Position numbers and translations under genes: made by a program
NCBI GenBank assembly: GCA_017531985.1
Contig: JAFXJY010000035.1
Location: 48,484 to 112,483 of the forward strand
Source of the DNA: Bacteroidaceae bacterium
Lineage (GTDB): Bacteria > Bacteroidota > Bacteroidia > Bacteroidales > Barnesiellaceae_A
Direction: 5' to 3'
Length of the DNA stretch: 64,000 nt
The notes under the pieces: model-generated
What the model was told of the DNA's origin: nothing
Seen by the model: the letters and a program-made list of their open reading frames with translations, nothing else
The model's database searches: none
Shown here: positions 1-7,936 of the stretch, piece after piece
Position numbering within the stretch: position 1 is the first letter of the stretch
Layout: each line of letters begins with the position of its first letter

Positions 1-1
1 T

Positions 2-97
2 AGCGAAGCTGATTTTCGCAGGATGATAGGCGAGATAAGTGAAGATTAAGGTATCTCCTATTAATGGGACGATCAGTTCTTCGTTGTCGGTTGTCAT
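2..97 (-). CDS. Possible 5' end of a gene running off the left edge (carboxypeptidase-regulatory-like fragment)
   Basis: An open minus-strand frame starts at an ATG at 97-95 and is uninterrupted to the window edge (32 codons). Its codons look like those of neighbouring genes. The peptide contains GDTLIFTYLAYHP, which resembles the GDTL-F-Y-GY segment of carboxypeptidase-regulatory-like domains in Bacteroidota TonB-linked and surface proteins. No signal peptide is visible, so it could be a remnant or have a different start. A competing plus-strand frame ending at position 49 overlaps it and cannot be excluded. Confidence 0.3.
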   Translation of the reverse strand, partial: MTTDNEELIVPLIGDTLIFTYLAYHPAKISFA

Positions 98-204
98 CCG
101 TTTCGGTCGTTTATGAATATATTGTATTCTATTTCTAACTTTGGTATAATGGCAAAAAGTAGTTGGTAAAACCCTGTATAAAACGCTCAAATACTGATAA
201 TTAT

Positions 205-244
205 AACACCATTGATGAAACGCGTTTCATCAATGGTGTTTTTT
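205..244 (+). terminator. Perfect 36-bp palindrome with T-run
   Basis: Arms 205-222 and 223-240 are exact inverted repeats, followed on the plus strand by TTTTTT at 239-244. It has the form of an intrinsic terminator for a plus-strand transcript. The only plus-strand sources visible are a frame ending at 49 and a promoter-like box TAACTTTG at 136-143. On the minus strand no T-run follows. Confidence 0.7.
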
Positions 245-267
245 GCTACATTAGCTGTAATTTCGGC

Positions 268-309
268 TATAAAAAGTGAGAGACGACTCATAGTGTGAAG
301 CCGTCCCTC
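268..309 (-). terminator. Intrinsic terminator of the secreted-protein gene
   Basis: An 11-bp stem (299-309 with 278-288, two G-U pairs on the minus strand) has a 10-nt loop and is followed on the minus strand by ACTTTTTATAG. It lies 31 nt past the stop codon of the gene ending at 340. Confidence 0.75.
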
Positions 310-339
310 TTGTTGTCTCAAAACTTGTATATAAATTGT

Positions 340-1719
340 TTATTTTACAACTTTGAATGATTGACCATCTACATTGACAATGTAAACACCGGCAGGAGCA
401 TTGTTTAAGTCGATGTTACCTTCGTTGGCTTCGGCTACGAGTACACCTTGCATGTTGTAGACACGAGCATTGTTGTATGCACCGTTGATGAATGCCCAGC
501 CCGAGTACATGGTTACACTGTTAGCTTCTCCTTTCACTTGGTCGATGCCTTCGGTGCCATTAGCAACCAATACGGCAGGAATCTGAATAGCTCCCATCGA
601 GAAGCCTACCATAGCAATACCGCCCATTACACCGCCATCTTCGCTGGTGGCAAAGATAGTCGAGAAAGATGCACCTGTGGGTTCTTCCCAAGTGTAGATT
701 TCTGACAACAAGGTCATTTCGCCATTTTTATATAGAGCGGGAGCTCCCATGGGGCTGTTGCTACCATATGCCACACCATTGTTGTCGATACATGCAGCTA
801 CTGTATATGAGCCGAGGAATGCAACCGACTCTTGGTCGGGTGTCCATGTAAAACCTTTCAAGTCAGTCATGTTGGCCGATGCAGCATAAAAACCTGCCAG
901 ATACTGTCCATTGGGACTTACCATGGCATAACCTTCGGCATCAAGATATTGATCTACACCGGTTTCATTATATACGTCCATAGGGTCTCTAAGGCAGGTG
1001 AGGCGTTTTTCTTCGCCGTTGATGATGGCCGCTGCACTGCGGGCTCCGCTACCCCATTCCGAGAATCCGGTGAGGATTGTGCCATCGTCCGACATACCTT
1101 TTACAACCCATCCATAGGGGCACTCCAACTTGTCGATACTCTCTTGTATGTTTTCAAATGTGTTGATGAGGTCATACTCCTTAGTCTCTTCATTCCATTG
1201 CCACAAGGCGGGGTAGAGTTTGTAGACAAATTCGTCGGTAATGTATCCGCCGATAAACTTAGCGTCGCCCGAGATAGCTGTGGCACAACCGTTCATGTCG
1301 TCGGCATCACCGATACCCGATGTGAGCATTGCTTCGGCACGAAGCAAGGGAAGAGGTGACCATACACCGTCTTTGTAGTATCCGGGGCGAGCTGCTACTG
1401 CTCCGTCGCTTCCGGGTATCTCTACCCAGTAGTTACCTACAAATGTACCATCGTTCGATACATCCATAATCATAGATGCCAAGTCGATGATTTCAAATTC
1501 GCCTGTTGAGCGTTTCCAAGTAAAGGCACAAGAGCCGAGGAAGTCGTCATAACCGGCAGCGTACTCGCCATTGGGCGACATGCCGTAGATAGTGCCGAAG
1601 ATACCTTCCATGCTGGCAGCATCAAAGCCGGGTGCATAGAGTGTTGCTTTTTGTAGATCTTGAGCCATTGATGTGGTCATGATGGCACAAGCACAGAGTG
1701 AAAGTAATAATTTTTTCAT
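340..1719 (-). CDS. Secreted beta-propeller-like protein with T9SS-type C-terminal sorting domain
   Basis: 459 aa. Residues 1-19 form a signal peptide (MKKLLLSLCACAIMTTSMA, then Q). The body carries at least five spaced repeats of the type S-x-N/D-G-x-x-x-x-G (near 45, 150, 210, 266 and 359), the pattern of HAF-type or beta-propeller blades in extracellular proteins. The last ~60 residues, with RVYNMQGVLV and LNNAPAGVYIVNVDGQSFKVVK-like strands, match the Por/type IX secretion sorting domain, so the protein probably crosses the outer membrane and is anchored or released at the surface. Its ligand or activity cannot be told. It is transcribed alone, from a strong promoter at 1773-1802 to a terminator at 268-309. 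Confidence 0.8.
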   Translation of the reverse strand: MKKLLLSLCACAIMTTSMAQDLQKATLYAPGFDAASMEGIFGTIYGMSPNGEYAAGYDDFLGSCAFTWKRSTGEFEIIDLASMIMDVSNDGTFVGNYWVEIPGSDGAVAARPGYYKDGVWSPLPLLRAEAMLTSGIGDADDMNGCATAISGDAKFIGGYITDEFVYKLYPALWQWNEETKEYDLINTFENIQESIDKLECPYGWVVKGMSDDGTILTGFSEWGSGARSAAAIINGEEKRLTCLRDPMDVYNETGVDQYLDAEGYAMVSPNGQYLAGFYAASANMTDLKGFTWTPDQESVAFLGSYTVAACIDNNGVAYGSNSPMGAPALYKNGEMTLLSEIYTWEEPTGASFSTIFATSEDGGVMGGIAMVGFSMGAIQIPAVLVANGTEGIDQVKGEANSVTMYSGWAFINGAYNNARVYNMQGVLVAEANEGNIDLNNAPAGVYIVNVDGQSFKVVK

Positions 1720-1772
1720 ATAAGTTTTTTTGGGTTAATACAGTAATCAACGACTTGTGTAAATTTGCGTGG

Positions 1773-1802
1773 CAAAGATAACACTTTTCGGTCAGAGAAC
1801 AA
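1773..1802 (-). promoter_or_regulatory. Bacteroidota-type promoter for the secreted-protein gene
   Basis: On the minus strand TTG (1802-1800) is followed after 19 bp by TATCTTTG (1780-1773), an exact match to TAnnTTTG. It lies 54 bp upstream of the ATG at 1719. Confidence 0.75.
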
Positions 1803-1844
1803 TTTAAAATGTGAGAATATACACTTTTTAACCATATTGAACAT

Positions 1845-2471
1845 CTATATATGGCATCTTGCTGTCATTACCTCGGACATGGCGTGATTGCCCATGATGT
1901 CGTAGACGCATGCAGCACAGCGGTAACCGAGTGTATCGAAAAGTAGAGGATGAAGGTTGTAATCGGTGGCATCGGATGGCGGTGTAAGAACTGAAAGTAG
2001 TGTGGTTACTTCATGATTCTTGTTAGTGACCGGTAATGCGTAATAGTCTATAACTTGACTACCATTGTCATCGACAAGCCATGCTGCTACGGGTTTGGCT
2101 ATACCTCCGCGTGTGTGGGGGTTGAATTGTAGCCCATATTGTGGATGTGATGCATTGATAAACTCTGTGACCGATCGTTTCCATCCTTTCATCTGCAATG
2201 ATACCGGTCGTAGGAAATTGTCGGGAAGTTCTATTCGTCCGCTTCCGTCTTCGCGTGGTTGTGGTGTGATGTTGTTTTTCAACTCGGTGGGTGTGAGTAG
2301 ATTGACCGGGGCAGTCAATAATAATAGTCGCAGCTGCTCATCTATTACTGTATTGATGTAGCGTTCAATGTTTACTCCCTCGGTTTGTTCCGATGTTCCA
2401 TCCCACTGGGGTGTGAGTTCCTCCATGCATGTCTTGACACGTTCTATTATATCCTTCCGTGTGACTTTCAT
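1845..2471 (-). CDS. Phage head adaptor/connector-like protein
   Basis: 208 aa, no signal peptide, predicted soluble. The centre has a segment of the form RIELPDNFLRPVSLQMKGW followed by KRSVTEF and a QYGLQF stretch. The LPDDF-R-V-x-Q-M-x-W layout resembles head-tail adaptor or tail-tubular-A-like proteins that in Bacteroidales lie beside a capsid-like gene; this is recalled family knowledge, not a database hit. It is the last gene of the three-gene cluster and is separated from the capsid-like gene by 79 bp holding a 13-bp hairpin. No portal, terminase or tail gene follows. Start is the ATG at 2471 and no Shine-Dalgarno sequence is visible. Confidence 0.5.
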   Translation of the reverse strand: MKVTRKDIIERVKTCMEELTPQWDGTSEQTEGVNIERYINTVIDEQLRLLLLTAPVNLLTPTELKNNITPQPREDGSGRIELPDNFLRPVSLQMKGWKRSVTEFINASHPQYGLQFNPHTRGGIAKPVAAWLVDDNGSQVIDYYALPVTNKNHEVTTLLSVLTPPSDATDYNLHPLLFDTLGYRCAACVYDIMGNHAMSEVMTARCHI

Positions 2472-2498
2472 AATAAATTGATTAGTAGTGAGACAATG

Positions 2499-2536
2499 AA
2501 GAGTAATCTGTACTCATGAATGCACAGATTACTCTT
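2499..2536 (-). other. Intercistronic hairpin between capsid-like and adaptor-like genes
   Basis: Arms 2499-2511 and 2524-2536 form a perfect 13-bp stem with a 12-nt loop. On the minus strand no T-run follows (CATTGTC), so it is unlikely to be a full terminator. It could stabilise the upstream capsid-like message or lower read-through into the adaptor-like gene, which would fit the high capsid to low adaptor ratio of a phage head. Confidence 0.6.
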
Positions 2537-2550
2537 GGGTGGATAGTTGG

Positions 2551-3945
2551 TTAGTATTGTGGAACAATTCGCATGTGTGCATTGGGGTAACGCAGAGTCA
2601 TGCAACTTGCCTCGGTGAGTACAAGGGCATCGGTGTTGCGTATACCGGCTTTCTTTAAGTCGAGAGCTTGCGAGCCGAAGGGTACGTGTGACCACTTTTG
2701 GATGTATTCGGGGTCGAAAATAAATCCGTGGTCGCTTTTGCCGCAATCGTCGAATACCTCGGAGTGTAGAACATACAACTTACCGAATTTCGACACAATC
2801 TCGTTGAAGTCCAAGCCCCATTTAGCCATTGTGTTTTCGTTGGACAATGTCTTGAAGGCCTCCATCTTGTTGAGGCGACCTATCAGTTCGGAGCCTCCAA
2901 TGAGAACTTTACGCTTGTTGCCGGCATTTCCTGTAAAGCACATTTGCATCATATCTATGAGTTGTTCGTGTGTCCAGTCGTCAGACGGTGAATATTCAAA
3001 TTGCTTGCCTGCTTGCCACCATATACCACCCGTAAGGCTTACGTTCTCTTTTTTAAGAGGGTCGAAAATATTGCTCTTGACACCAAACAGGAAACTCTTT
3101 TCCATGCTCAATCGCATGTCGTAGATGGCAGCTTCCTCTTGGTCGGAGAAGTCCCATTCTACTTCTTTGTTGGCGATTTTCATGAAAGTAGATTGTTCGA
3201 TTTGCATCTTGAAAATCTGGCAGAAGTTTTGTGACTTTACCGGAAGTGACTCGAACTGAGCGGTTTGTACATCTAATTCGGTAGCTGCACGTCCCATTCT
3301 CACCAATTTGGCTCCAACATGAATGTTGGGGACACATCCTTTTATTTCGCCTATACGTTTGCCGTTGACAGCTGTTACCAGTAAAGCACCGGTATCGGCG
3401 TCTTTACCCAATACATAGAGTACAAGAGAAGCCTCAGAGGTAGTAGTGCCATCTTCTTCGTACCCTTTTACATCCTTGACCATGATGGTATCGGATGGCT
3501 CAAAGGCATCGCCCAACTCCACCGTTAACTTGGCACGAGTGTGGTTGGCTGTGGCCGTATTGGCATCGGGTTCGATGTATGAAGCCGACATATAAGTAGC
3601 GGTGGGTTTCATATCGACCGAGTAGTAATCTACCACCATTGAGCCTGATTTGCGAGCCCCTTTGTAGCGGGATATTTGGTCGATAGGAGTCGACATGGGA
3701 CGTATCTTGGTAATGCGTTCGTCTATTTCGCTTTTCAACAGCGAGGGGCTGTGTTCGTTGACGGTGGCAGTTGTTATGGGTTCGCCCGATACAATAGTTC
3801 CGCCCGTTGCAGTGGGGAAGACAACTGCGAGCGACAGACTTCCTAAGTCGGTACAGCCCGATAGGCATAGAAGAGCTATCAGCAATATCGCTGATAATGC
3901 GACGATGGAGATGATGCGAATGTTGCGTTCGGATATTTTATACAT
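2551..3945 (-). CDS. Major-capsid-like protein (SU10/DUF5309-type) with lipoprotein-type leader
   Basis: 464 aa. From about residue 40 the sequence looks like the SU10-type (HK97-fold) major capsid family seen in Bacteroidetes: VVFPTATGG, then TKIRPMSTPIDQISRYKGAR, KSQNFCQIFKMQIEQS, EEAAIYDMRLSMEKSFLFG, LTGGIWWQAGK and a closing TEASCMTLRYPNAHMR. Unusually, residues 1-31 form a basic, hydrophobic stretch ending in LCLSGC, a good signal-peptidase-II lipobox with Cys31. No alternative ATG occurs before residue 84, so the leader belongs to the protein. A scaffold-like gene lies 94 bp upstream and an adaptor-like gene downstream. The fold assignment is from pattern memory. An ordinary lipoprotein is the main alternative. 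Confidence 0.55.
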   Translation of the reverse strand: MYKISERNIRIISIVALSAILLIALLCLSGCTDLGSLSLAVVFPTATGGTIVSGEPITTATVNEHSPSLLKSEIDERITKIRPMSTPIDQISRYKGARKSGSMVVDYYSVDMKPTATYMSASYIEPDANTATANHTRAKLTVELGDAFEPSDTIMVKDVKGYEEDGTTTSEASLVLYVLGKDADTGALLVTAVNGKRIGEIKGCVPNIHVGAKLVRMGRAATELDVQTAQFESLPVKSQNFCQIFKMQIEQSTFMKIANKEVEWDFSDQEEAAIYDMRLSMEKSFLFGVKSNIFDPLKKENVSLTGGIWWQAGKQFEYSPSDDWTHEQLIDMMQMCFTGNAGNKRKVLIGGSELIGRLNKMEAFKTLSNENTMAKWGLDFNEIVSKFGKLYVLHSEVFDDCGKSDHGFIFDPEYIQKWSHVPFGSQALDLKKAGIRNTDALVLTEASCMTLRYPNAHMRIVPQY

Positions 3946-4039
3946 ATTACTTGATTTTAATAACGGAACTTTGTTCCATGAGTTAACAATTTATTTATTA
4001 TAAGGTGTGGTTGCGATGTCATAGAAAAGGGAACGGTTC

Positions 4040-4795
4040 TTACATGTCCCACACGCTGCTGTGACGGCGGAAACGACGATAGCCACCCTTGCGGTTGCTG
4101 CCACTGTTGTTGGGTGTTGAGGGGAGTGCATCGCCTATGCTGTCGCGATGAGCCATGACGATACTGTGGTTGCGACCCTTTATCTCGGCGGCATGTTCGG
4201 CACAGCTGAGGTCGGTATCATAACGTAGACCTTTGTGCAGCAACTCCAAGACATCTTCACTGAGATCGCCCGAGAAGACGTGACGGCACACATGAAATAC
4301 ACGTTCGAGAAAATCGTTTATTTCCAGTTCGTCCATGCCTTTGTTGCGTTTGAAACGTTCGATGGAGCGAGAACTCTTCTCGACATTGCGTTGCATAGCC
4401 TCTTCCATGTCGCGGAAGGCTTTGTTTCGTTCCATAAATTCTTCATTGGCACGATTGAGAGCTTGCAATTTCACCTCGTCGCCCTCACCTTCGAGCAGTT
4501 CTTTGCCGAAATAACGTATGCATGCCACGACCGCATCTTCACCATCGGCAATGTCCGAGATGAACGCCCCCACACGCGGGTTGCTATACATGAGTTGTGT
4601 GAGCTTGTTGTGGTCGCCAAGCATCTTTTCGTAATGGTCACACACATAGGTGTCGTACTCGTCAAGAGCGTCGAAAACCTCGTCGATATTCTCAAACATA
4701 CGCCCCGGATAACGTCGTACAAGACGTTCGGCGATGCGGTCGCGAGAGGTGCGATTGTTTCTCTCTCTTGCTGTGTTTTGTTCGGTTTTACTCAT
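4040..4795 (-). CDS. Scaffold-like charged protein upstream of capsid-like gene
   Basis: 251 aa from the ATG at 4795; an upstream GTG at 4855 would add 20 residues but crosses a promoter-like TTCCTTTG at 4835-4842, so the ATG is preferred. The protein is strongly charged and helical, with NIDEVFDALDEYD near 37-49, a central Glu/Arg-rich region that is likely coiled coil (about 115-160), and a basic tail RRFRRHSSVWDM. Composition, size and position directly before a capsid-like gene are those of a capsid scaffold, and similar proteins neighbour such capsid genes in Bacteroides. No protease motif or nucleic-acid-binding domain is recognised. It is the first gene of the cluster. Confidence 0.5.
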   Translation of the reverse strand: MSKTEQNTARERNNRTSRDRIAERLVRRYPGRMFENIDEVFDALDEYDTYVCDHYEKMLGDHNKLTQLMYSNPRVGAFISDIADGEDAVVACIRYFGKELLEGEGDEVKLQALNRANEEFMERNKAFRDMEEAMQRNVEKSSRSIERFKRNKGMDELEINDFLERVFHVCRHVFSGDLSEDVLELLHKGLRYDTDLSCAEHAAEIKGRNHSIVMAHRDSIGDALPSTPNNSGSNRKGGYRRFRRHSSVWDM

Positions 4796-5034
4796 AACTA
4801 ATGATTTTAAAATTGTTCTTGCCTTATGGCTCTGCAAAGGAACAACCACAATCACGCTTTGCGATGCGATAGAATGAAAACGAGAAGGTCTCGAAAGATG
4901 AAGAATTATGATACATAAAAAATCATTTTTTCTTGCTTATTTAAAATTATATTTCGATATTTGCCAATATCAAAAATATATACATTGTAATTTAAGGCTT
5001 TATATTTTTTACTAACCATAAAAAACTTTACACT

Positions 5035-5118
5035 ATGGACTGCATGAATACACACCCCCAGACTAAGTTAGAGAGTGTTGTATCTACTCAATGTAACTAT
5101 AATCTTCTAATCCGCTAA
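5035..5118 (+). CDS. Possible 27-residue small ORF
   Basis: ATG at 5035 opens a 27-codon frame ending in TAA at 5118, preceded by an A-rich stretch typical of Bacteroidota start regions. The predicted peptide has two Cys and no signal or membrane segment. It lies in the 400-bp AT-rich gap between the capsid-like cluster and the secreted protein at 5203. Nothing beyond frame and context supports translation; it may be chance. Confidence 0.2.
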   Translation: MDCMNTHPQTKLESVVSTQCNYNLLIR

Positions 5119-5145
5119 TATTCAAATAAGTAAAATTATGCTCAG

Positions 5146-5170
5146 GTACTACCATCAGAGCCGGTGGTAC
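5146..5170 (+). other. Leader hairpin before secreted-protein gene
   Basis: GTACTACC (5146-5153) pairs with GGTGGTAC (5163-5170), 8 bp with one G-U, followed by TTTAACC. It sits 33 nt upstream of the ATG at 5203 and may affect translation or message stability of that gene. Confidence 0.4.
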
Positions 5171-5202
5171 TTTAACCATTAAACATATAAAACAATAGAG
5201 AT

Positions 5203-6183
5203 ATGAAAAGATTGACTTTAACTTTATTACTCTTCTCAGTCGTTGTCATGGCAATGGCTAAGGATAATTATCTGCCATCCATTGTAGATAATCGCGAATA
5301 CATATATGTGAATGGTAATGATACTATCAGAATGAACACTCGACCATCAACCGAGTGTGAGGGTTATATTGAATTTTATGATTGGGAGTTTCCTACATTG
5401 CTGAAAGAAAATGGTTCATTGATTCTTCACGATATTAATGATCATTATTTGGATCACACGGCTTATGCAGATGTTGTCTTTAAGGAAAATTTTACTACCA
5501 TTGATAATGATGCTGTATATTTCAATTACAATATGCAGATAGGAGACACACTAAACGTAATATATTCAATGGACTGCACAAACGGACAGTTTTTTTCCAT
5601 GTATATACTTGGAAAAATTATAGAAGTGCAATCCATTGACACGTTAGATCTACAATCGGAGAAACAACTTAGATACGTTTTACAGTCTCGCTGTTTTGCA
5701 TCCAAATTACGTGAAACATACGAAGAATCAGCCGACCAACCTCCTCATAACTTTGAAGCTCACTATGAAAAGTATTTCATAGGCACTCCCTATTATGATG
5801 AGTGGATAGAGGGTATAGGCTACACCACTTATACATATGATGAAAGGGGTGAGATAATATATACACTTCAATGCGTCTTTGAAGATGGTGAGTTGATATA
5901 TTGTGCCGATGGAGCTAAATGTGACGGACTGAGTGACAATGTAAACAACAGAATAGATCTTACTACTCTCTCCCTACATCGTGAGGGCGAGACCGTTGTG
6001 GCAGTGTTCCCGGCTGCGGATGCCGGCGAAACGATTACACTATACGACACAACGGGTCGCATAGTAGCCGATGTGTCAGTGCGTGAGGGTGCTACCTCGG
6101 CAACCATCGACATTGCCCACTTGCCACAAGGCGTGTACATAGCCCGCATGAATAGTGGAGCATCGTGCAAAGTAGTGTTGTAA
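5203..6183 (+). CDS. Secreted protein with T9SS-type C-terminal sorting domain
   Basis: 326 aa. Signal peptide 1-19 (MKRLTLTLLLFSVVVMAMA). Residues 20-250 match no family I recognise; they are rich in Tyr, Asp and Glu and contain several Cys. The last ~65 residues, with ITLYDTTGRIVADVSVREG and LPQGVYIARMNSGASCKVVL, are a type IX secretion sorting domain, so the protein is probably exported to the surface. Base composition changes inside the gene: the first ~750 bp are AT-rich, the sorting-domain part is visibly GC-richer and resembles the chromosome, suggesting domain shuffling. It is single and ends before the hairpin repeat at 6281-6361. Confidence 0.75.
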   Translation: MKRLTLTLLLFSVVVMAMAKDNYLPSIVDNREYIYVNGNDTIRMNTRPSTECEGYIEFYDWEFPTLLKENGSLILHDINDHYLDHTAYADVVFKENFTTIDNDAVYFNYNMQIGDTLNVIYSMDCTNGQFFSMYILGKIIEVQSIDTLDLQSEKQLRYVLQSRCFASKLRETYEESADQPPHNFEAHYEKYFIGTPYYDEWIEGIGYTTYTYDERGEIIYTLQCVFEDGELIYCADGAKCDGLSDNVNNRIDLTTLSLHREGETVVAVFPAADAGETITLYDTTGRIVADVSVREGATSATIDIAHLPQGVYIARMNSGASCKVVL

Positions 6184-6280
6184 TCGTTACCTTTCGTCAG
6201 CGATAAGAGGATGTGATATCGACACACCTGTGAAGATGTCACTTAGATAAACAACACGTTATAGGGAAATACGATAAACG

Positions 6281-6361
6281 TAAGATTATTTATTAGTAAA
6301 GGAGTCCTTCCAGAGTCTTGTTGTGCGAAATCACATGCCGTCAAGACTTTGAAAGGACTTT
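6281..6361 (+). repeat. Interspersed hairpin repeat, copy A (also acts as terminator)
   Basis: The unit starts with TAAGATTATTTATTAGT (6281-6297) and continues into a long imperfect stem, 6302-6320 with 6342-6360, followed by TTTCTTTC. The same 17-mer and a closely matching stem-loop occur in inverted orientation at 63764-63850. Here it lies 3' of the secreted-protein gene and can end its transcript. Confidence 0.7.
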
Positions 6362-6457
6362 CTTTCATTAGAAATCATTGTCGACCCTTTTATATAATGA
6401 GCCACACCTTTGACAAATTTTTACGCACTCGATGATGGCTATTAACAAGAAAAGCAT

Positions 6458-6465
6458 TAACTTTG
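6458..6465 (+). promoter_or_regulatory. -7 promoter box for pepP
   Basis: TAACTTTG at 6458-6465 matches TAnnTTTG exactly, 53 bp before the pepP start; no convincing -33 TTG is seen. Confidence 0.5.
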
Positions 6466-6517
6466 ACCAAAACCTTAAATAAACCTGAATTATTAATGTA
6501 AAAGAAAGGATAATACT

Positions 6518-7924
6518 ATGTTTGCACCTCACACCTATGCCCAACGCCGAGCTCGTCTGCGTGAAATGGTAGGCAATGGAATAATCATTCTCAATGGTAA
6601 TCTCGAAACAGCCATCAATGCCCCTGAGAACGCCATGGCATTTCGCCAAGAATCGTCGTTTCTCTATTATTTCGGACTTGAAGTATCTCGTCTGGTAGGT
6701 GTTATCGACTGCGATAACGACTGCGATACACTCTACGGCAATGAAGTTACCATCGATGAAATGATATGGACCGGACCACTGCCCTCAATGGCCGAGCAAG
6801 CAGCACAAGTGGGCGTTACCCGCGTAGCACCGCTCAACAAAGTGGCCGATGTCGTAGCCGAGGCACGTCGCCAAGGTCGCACCATACACTACCTGCCACA
6901 ATTTCGAGGCATGGAGTTGATATACATGTCGACACTTCTCGACATTCCCGCACAACGCCTTAACGAGACCGCCTCGCACGACCTCATGGCTGCCATCACT
7001 GTCATGCGTGAAATAAAAACCGAGGAGGAGATAGCCGTTATGGAGCGAGCCTTTGAAGTGGGCTATAAGATGCACACCACTGCCATGCGAATGTGTCGCG
7101 AGGGTGTGATAGAGCGTGAAATCATAGGTGCTATCAACGGCATAGCCATGCAACATGGCTGGGGATGGTCATTCTATTCGCATGTAACGCAGCATGGCGA
7201 GATTCTGCACAACTTCGGCTGCGATTATCCCCTTGAAAATGGCAAACTTCTGCTCGTAGATGCCGGAGCCGAACTGGCAGGTGGATATTGCTCGGATCAC
7301 ACTCGCACCTATCCCGTAAGCGGCAAGTTCACTACCAAGCAACGCGAAATATACGACATCGTGTTGCGGGCTCACGACCATGTACTCGACATAGCACGTC
7401 CCATGCGATATATGGACCTTCACAACGCATCGTTGCTCTCAATGGCACGCGATCTTACCGACCTCGGTCTGCTCAAAGGCAATCCCGAGGAAGCCGTAGC
7501 TGCCGGAGCCATGTTCATGCTCATGCCTCACGGACTGGGACATGGTATGGGTATCGACGTACACGACTGCGAAGCCATCGGCGAGCGAGGCAACGTCTAC
7601 AACTTTGATTTCTCACGCTTTGCACCCCGTGCTGCCGAACTTGCCTGCTGTACCTATCGCAGCACATGGCAGCTCCGTCCCGGTGTAGTAATGAGTGACG
7701 AGCCGGGCATCTACTTCATACCCGCACTCATCGAGCAGTGGAAGAAAGAAGGCAAGTGCAAGGAGTTCATCAACTACGACCGCTTGACCGACTACTACGA
7801 CTTCGGTGGCATCCGCATCGAGGACGACCTTATCATTACCGAAGAGGGCTGCCGCTGCATTGGAGGCAACAAGCACATCCCCATCACAGTAGAAGAACTC
7901 GAAGCAGTCGTAGGTCGCGACTAA
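6518..7924 (+). CDS. pepP: Xaa-Pro aminopeptidase (aminopeptidase P)
   Basis: 468 aa, cytosolic metallopeptidase of family M24B that removes an N-terminal residue preceding proline. An N-terminal aminopeptidase-P domain (1-170) precedes a pita-bread catalytic domain. Metal ligands are in LLVDAGAELAGGYCSDHTR (two Asp), PHGLGHGMGIDVHD (His), DEPGIYF (Glu) and GGIRIEDD (Glu). Length is normal. The start ATG at 6518 has AAAGGA 8-13 nt upstream, a rare clear Shine-Dalgarno here. Monocistronic, ending before the hairpin at 8002-8045. Confidence 0.93.
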   Translation: MFAPHTYAQRRARLREMVGNGIIILNGNLETAINAPENAMAFRQESSFLYYFGLEVSRLVGVIDCDNDCDTLYGNEVTIDEMIWTGPLPSMAEQAAQVGVTRVAPLNKVADVVAEARRQGRTIHYLPQFRGMELIYMSTLLDIPAQRLNETASHDLMAAITVMREIKTEEEIAVMERAFEVGYKMHTTAMRMCREGVIEREIIGAINGIAMQHGWGWSFYSHVTQHGEILHNFGCDYPLENGKLLLVDAGAELAGGYCSDHTRTYPVSGKFTTKQREIYDIVLRAHDHVLDIARPMRYMDLHNASLLSMARDLTDLGLLKGNPEEAVAAGAMFMLMPHGLGHGMGIDVHDCEAIGERGNVYNFDFSRFAPRAAELACCTYRSTWQLRPGVVMSDEPGIYFIPALIEQWKKEGKCKEFINYDRLTDYYDFGGIRIEDDLIITEEGCRCIGGNKHIPITVEELEAVVGRD

Positions 7925-7936
7925 GCATATAGACTA

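Noticed and set aside
1..49. Plus-strand partial ORF ending at 49
   Set aside because: Only 15 codons are visible, the candidate terminator is 155 nt away, and the minus-strand frame has better codon use and a recognisable motif; left undecided rather than annotated.
832..1359. 175-codon plus-strand ORF opposite the secreted-protein gene
   Set aside because: The minus-strand gene has a signal peptide, sorting domain, promoter and terminator; the opposite frame has none.
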